9,624 bases of DNA from assembly GCA_040882555.1 (NCBI GenBank), contig JBBEBC010000167.1, forward strand, positions 1 through 9,624, written 5' to 3'. Source of the DNA: M30B66 sp040882555 (GTDB taxonomy: Bacteria > Bacteroidota > Bacteroidia > M30B66). Under the pieces are notes generated by a model. It saw nothing but the letters and a program-made list of their open reading frames with translations. It made no database searches and was not told the DNA's origin. Shown piece by piece: positions 6,949 to 9,624 of this stretch (positions are counted from its first letter, which is position 1; each line of letters opens with the position of its first letter). The position numbers and the translations under genes were made by a program.

Positions 6949-8204
6949 TGCTTTCAGATAAACTTCATCAGAATCAGAATCTCATTGTGCAGGCTCAAAA
7001 GCTGATAGTTTCTGTGATGTTAATCTTACTGATGCTTAGGCCTCAGCTACTTTCAATAACACTATTTGCACTAATTATAACAAATATCCTCACTGCCTTT
7101 TCTGCAATAAAAGCAAGCCATATTACCAAGAACAAATTCATGCAAATGAGCCTTGTTCTAGGCTTGATTTTTCTTCTTGGGATGATTGGCACCAAAAATC
7201 TAGACAGAGCCATTTTTGACGTAGTTCAGAAATTCTCCATTCCCTTAATTGGCTTCCTAATTATTTATCCCTTTTCGGGCGATAAAAAATCAATTCAATT
7301 CATAAAAAACTCTTTCGTTTTCAGTGGAATGGCTACCCTGCTGCTCTGTTTCATTCTAGCTTATATGAAACATGCCGAAACGGGAAGCCTTGATCCATTC
7401 TACTACACAGAGCTTTCGGCATTTATGCATCCGGGCTATTTTGCCATGTATTTGAGCTTTGCTTTAGCAATTATGCTCGACGAAAGAAAGTCCTTCTGCT
7501 TAGATTATAAATCATCAATCATTTTCAATTTAGGAGCAGCTTTTCTCATCACAGGCATCTTTTTTCTTGCCTCTAAATCGGGATATGTAACCGTTATTGC
7601 TTTAGGTATTTTATTCGCAAACAAAGAAATAAGAAATGCCAAAAATCCCCGCCTAAAGCGAAAAATCGAAATCTTGGCAGTTCTCTTTTTACTAGGAATA
7701 TCAGCTGCTCTTGTTCTTAAAAGCAACAGAATAAAACTGATGATTTACGACTACAATCATTTTGAAACCACCAACGATGAAAACCTCAGCACAGCAGGTA
7801 AACGTGTCCTCATTTGGGAATCGGCAGGTGGTGTAATTCATGATCATTTTTGGATAGGCACGGGAGTCGGTAACGATAACGCAGCTCTGAAAAAAGAATT
7901 TGAGAATAGAGGATATAAGTATTTAGCATCAAGGAACTTAAATGCGCATAATCAATTCATCCAAGCTTTTATAACACTTGGAATTTCCGGATTCCTCTTC
8001 ATGCTGTTATACCTATTCTTTCCTCTTTGGATTGGTATCAAAAACAAGGATTTCCTTCTGATTGCCTTTTCGTGGATTATCATTTTAAATGCCTTTACTG
8101 AAAGCATCCTCAACCGTCAGGCAGGCGTACTTTTCTTTACCATTTGGGCTTTTCTTCTCGTAATTCAAAAACCAAAGTCGCCCAAACTTCCTGCGAAGCA
8201 ATAG
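6948..8204 (+). CDS. O-antigen ligase/polymerase family membrane protein (second copy, WaaL-like loop)
   Basis: This 418-residue protein has many hydrophobic segments, for example about 19-54, 66-81, 97-107, 122-139, 161-176, 191-222, 241-257, 340-363 and 368-405. The main hydrophilic loop lies at about 258-338. Family signatures are HPGYFAMYL (161-169), LASKSGY (207-213, with Lys210 where many members have Arg), KRVLIWESA (285-293, Arg286), GTGVGND (304-310) and NAHNQFIQ (332-339, His334). TESILNRQAGVLFF (384-397) is a C-terminal pattern I associate with Bacteroidota members. The RVxxWESA and His-Asn motifs in the periplasmic loop recall WaaL-type O-antigen ligases, which transfer polymer from undecaprenyl diphosphate to lipid A-core or another acceptor. 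Polymerase activity remains possible because the superfamily is hard to split by sequence. It is the last gene of the overlapping run, followed by a 78-base gap. Confidence 0.83.
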   Translation: MLSDKLHQNQNLIVQAQKLIVSVMLILLMLRPQLLSITLFALIITNILTAFSAIKASHITKNKFMQMSLVLGLIFLLGMIGTKNLDRAIFDVVQKFSIPLIGFLIIYPFSGDKKSIQFIKNSFVFSGMATLLLCFILAYMKHAETGSLDPFYYTELSAFMHPGYFAMYLSFALAIMLDERKSFCLDYKSSIIFNLGAAFLITGIFFLASKSGYVTVIALGILFANKEIRNAKNPRLKRKIEILAVLFLLGISAALVLKSNRIKLMIYDYNHFETTNDENLSTAGKRVLIWESAGGVIHDHFWIGTGVGNDNAALKKEFENRGYKYLASRNLNAHNQFIQAFITLGISGFLFMLLYLFFPLWIGIKNKDFLLIAFSWIIILNAFTESILNRQAGVLFFTIWAFLLVIQKPKSPKLPAKQ

Positions 8205-8282
8205 AACAATTAGCAATTTTACTCAGTTAAGAGATTAAGGCGACATTGAATTTATTTAGATAATTTCGCACTCACTCTTCTT
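8205..8282 (+). promoter_or_regulatory. Intergenic gap with candidate Bacteroidota promoter before the aminotransferase
   Basis: This 78-base AT-rich gap is the only sizeable break in the cluster. TAATTTCG at 8261-8268 is one mismatch from the Bacteroidota -7 consensus TAnnTTTG and lies 14 bases before the ATG at 8283, a typical short-leader arrangement. The -33 element is poor: a TTAA at about 8235-8238 lies about 22 bases upstream, and no TTTG sits at the ideal spacing. I see no stem-loop plus U-run that would end the upstream transcript, so read-through and a secondary internal promoter could coexist. No Shine-Dalgarno sequence is present. Confidence 0.35.
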
Positions 8283-9509
8283 ATGATTCCATTCTCCCCA
8301 CCACATATCAGTCAACGTGTTTTAGATGAAGTTGCCGAAGCGCTTAAATCGGGCTGGATTACCACCGGTCCGCGCACGAAGCAGCTTGAAAAGGAATTAA
8401 CAACTTACGCTGGCAGTCGTGCAACGCTTTGTTTAAATTCGGCTACCGCCGGATTAGAAATCATGCTTAGATGGTTCGGTGTAGGCGAAGGTGATGAAGT
8501 TATTGTACCTGCATACACTTACTCTGCAACAGCAAATGTGGTGGAGCACTGCGGTGCAAAGGTGGTTTTTGCAGATGTGAACCTGAAGGATTTTAATATC
8601 TCAGCACAGTGTATTGAGCGCTTAATCACTCCCAAAACCAAGGTGATTATGCCGGTTGATTTTGCAGGTTTCCCCTGCGATTATGATGTATTGAACAATC
8701 TAGTTTCAAGACCAGATATAAAGAATCTCTTTTCGGCAGAGTCAGAAGTACAGAAGCAATTGGGAAGAATTCTCATTCTTTCGGATGCCGCTCATTCTAT
8801 TGGAGCCTCTTTCAATGGTAAGAAAACCGGAAGCTTAACAGATGTTTCAGTCTTCTCTTTTCATGCTGTTAAAAACCTCACTACTGCCGAAGGTGGTGCT
8901 ATTGCCTTAAATCTTCCCGAGCCTTTTAACAATGAGGAAGTTTATAAATACCTCTGCATCAAAACTTTGCATGGTCAAAACAAAGATGCTTTAGCGAAAA
9001 TGCAAAAAGGCAACTGGAAATACGATGTTATTGAACCGGGCTATAAGTGCAATATGACAGACATAGCCGCAGCTATCGGATTGATTGAATTAAGTCGCTA
9101 TGAGTCAGAGATATTGCCAAAAAGGAAGCATATTTTCGAATTATATGATGCAGCGCTGAAAGGTAAAGACTGGGCAGAATTACCCCTTTATTCTCAAGGC
9201 AAAAAGCAAGGTTCCTATCATCTTTACCCACTTAGAATTAAAGGGATTTCAGAAGACACAAGAGATAAGATTATACAATCCATCTTTGATAAGGATGTAG
9301 CTGTAAATGTGCATTTTATACCAGTTCCAATGATGAGTTACTACAAGAATAAGGGCTACGATATTAAAAACTATCCGGTAACCTATTACAACTTTAGCCG
9401 CGAGATAAGTTTACCTGTTTATGAAGATTTAGACGATTCTTCGGTCAAAAGAGTCATTGAAGCAGTCATTCATTCTGTTGAAAAAGAGTTAATGGCCAAT
9501 ACTGTCTAA
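8283..9509 (+). CDS. DegT/DnrJ/EryC1/StrS family PLP-dependent sugar aminotransferase
   Basis: This 408-residue fold-type I aminotransferase converts a keto-sugar nucleotide to the amino sugar, typically with glutamate as amino donor. The N-terminus IPFSPPHIS (2-10) and SGWITTGP (23-30) are typical. NSATAGLE (52-59) and VPAYTYSATANVVEHCGA (75-92) form the cofactor and substrate region. LSDAAHSIGA (166-175) holds the PLP-ring Asp168, and SFHAVKNLTTAEGG (192-205) holds the Schiff-base Lys197. GYKCNMTDIAAAIGL (253-267) is another hallmark. About 15-20 extra residues lie at 140-163, between FAGFPCDYD and LSDAAH, compared with ArnB/WecE/PglE-type members. I believe this is a subfamily trait, not damage. 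It sits eight bases before the initiating sugar transferase, so it probably makes the first or an early amino sugar of the repeat unit. The exact product is unknown. Confidence 0.93.
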   Translation: MIPFSPPHISQRVLDEVAEALKSGWITTGPRTKQLEKELTTYAGSRATLCLNSATAGLEIMLRWFGVGEGDEVIVPAYTYSATANVVEHCGAKVVFADVNLKDFNISAQCIERLITPKTKVIMPVDFAGFPCDYDVLNNLVSRPDIKNLFSAESEVQKQLGRILILSDAAHSIGASFNGKKTGSLTDVSVFSFHAVKNLTTAEGGAIALNLPEPFNNEEVYKYLCIKTLHGQNKDALAKMQKGNWKYDVIEPGYKCNMTDIAAAIGLIELSRYESEILPKRKHIFELYDAALKGKDWAELPLYSQGKKQGSYHLYPLRIKGISEDTRDKIIQSIFDKDVAVNVHFIPVPMMSYYKNKGYDIKNYPVTYYNFSREISLPVYEDLDDSSVKRVIEAVIHSVEKELMANTV

Positions 9510-9517
9510 ACGAAGAA

Positions 9518-9624
9518 ATGAAAAGAGCTTTTGATTTTATCGCAGCGTTATTTGGATTCATCATCCTGCTGCCTCTTTTCCTTATTCTTTGGTTTTGGGT
9601 TTTATTAGATTCCCCTGGCGGGGG
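9518..9624 (+). CDS. Initiating sugar transferase (polyprenyl-phosphate phosphoglycosyl transferase), N-terminus only
   Basis: ATG at 9518, eight bases after the aminotransferase stop, opens a frame that continues off the right edge (35 complete codons). It begins MKRAFDFIAALFGF, follows with a hydrophobic helix broken by Pro19, and ends in LLDSPGG. This is the start of the PF02397 sugar transferase family (PglC, and the C-terminal core of WbaP/WcaJ). The Pro-broken helix is the re-entrant membrane helix of monotopic phosphoglycosyl transferases. The catalytic Asp-Glu dyad lies beyond the window. With no N-terminal helical bundle before it, this should be the short PglC-like form. The family transfers a sugar 1-phosphate to undecaprenyl phosphate and so starts the repeat unit. 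Confidence 0.88.
   Translation, partial: MKRAFDFIAALFGFIILLPLFLILWFWVLLDSPGG

Noticed and set aside
1430..8204. The two Wzy/WaaL-like genes as a tandem duplication
   Set aside because: Apart from the short RVxxWESA and GxG motifs the proteins do not align by eye, and loop and C-terminal motifs differ.

Overview
The window is one strand of a polysaccharide (O-antigen, capsule or exopolysaccharide) assembly locus, probably from a member of the Bacteroidota. Three things suggest that phylum: AT-rich DNA, the absence of Shine-Dalgarno-like GGAGG sequences before any start codon, and protein variants I associate with it. The clearest variant is the DegT-type aminotransferase, with its GRILILSDAAHSIGA and SFHAVKNLTTAEGG stretches. 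Genus and species cannot be read from this sequence.

Layout, all on the + strand: (a) 3-98 is the 3' end of the core gene rny (ribonuclease Y). (b) After 34 bases comes a tightly packed run of seven genes, 133-8204. In order these are a Wzx-type flippase, a Wzy-type polymerase/ligase-family membrane protein, a GT2 glycosyltransferase, an extended-SDR sugar nucleotide enzyme, a GT4 glycosyltransferase, a WbuB-like GT4 glycosyltransferase, and a second O-antigen ligase/polymerase-family membrane protein. Junctions are +10, +2, -4, -4, -4 and -1 bases, so this is almost certainly one translationally coupled operon. (c) A 78-base gap, 8205-8282, holds a weak Bacteroidota-like promoter element. 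(d) A DegT/DnrJ/EryC1/StrS PLP aminotransferase occupies 8283-9509. Eight bases later the start of an initiating sugar-phosphate transferase (PglC/WbaP-type core) runs off the right edge.

How the genes fit together (inference from families): the aminotransferase makes an amino-deoxy-sugar nucleotide. The downstream phosphoglycosyl transferase loads the first sugar phosphate onto undecaprenyl phosphate. The GT2 and two GT4 enzymes extend the unit on the cytoplasmic face, and the SDR supplies or finishes one sugar donor. The flippase moves the lipid-linked unit across the inner membrane. One of the two multi-spanning Wzy/WaaL-superfamily proteins polymerises it and the other may ligate it to an acceptor. 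No 4,6-dehydratase, acetyltransferase, Wza/Wzc-type exporter or chain-length regulator is visible, so those steps must be encoded elsewhere.

I see no RNA gene, insertion sequence, CRISPR array, phage gene or long repeat. Every gene fits a known family and I found no convincing new system. The points most worth a second look are the pair of dissimilar polymerase/ligase proteins, the position of the locus right behind rny, and an A9 tract in the GT2 gene where slippage would cut the protein short.
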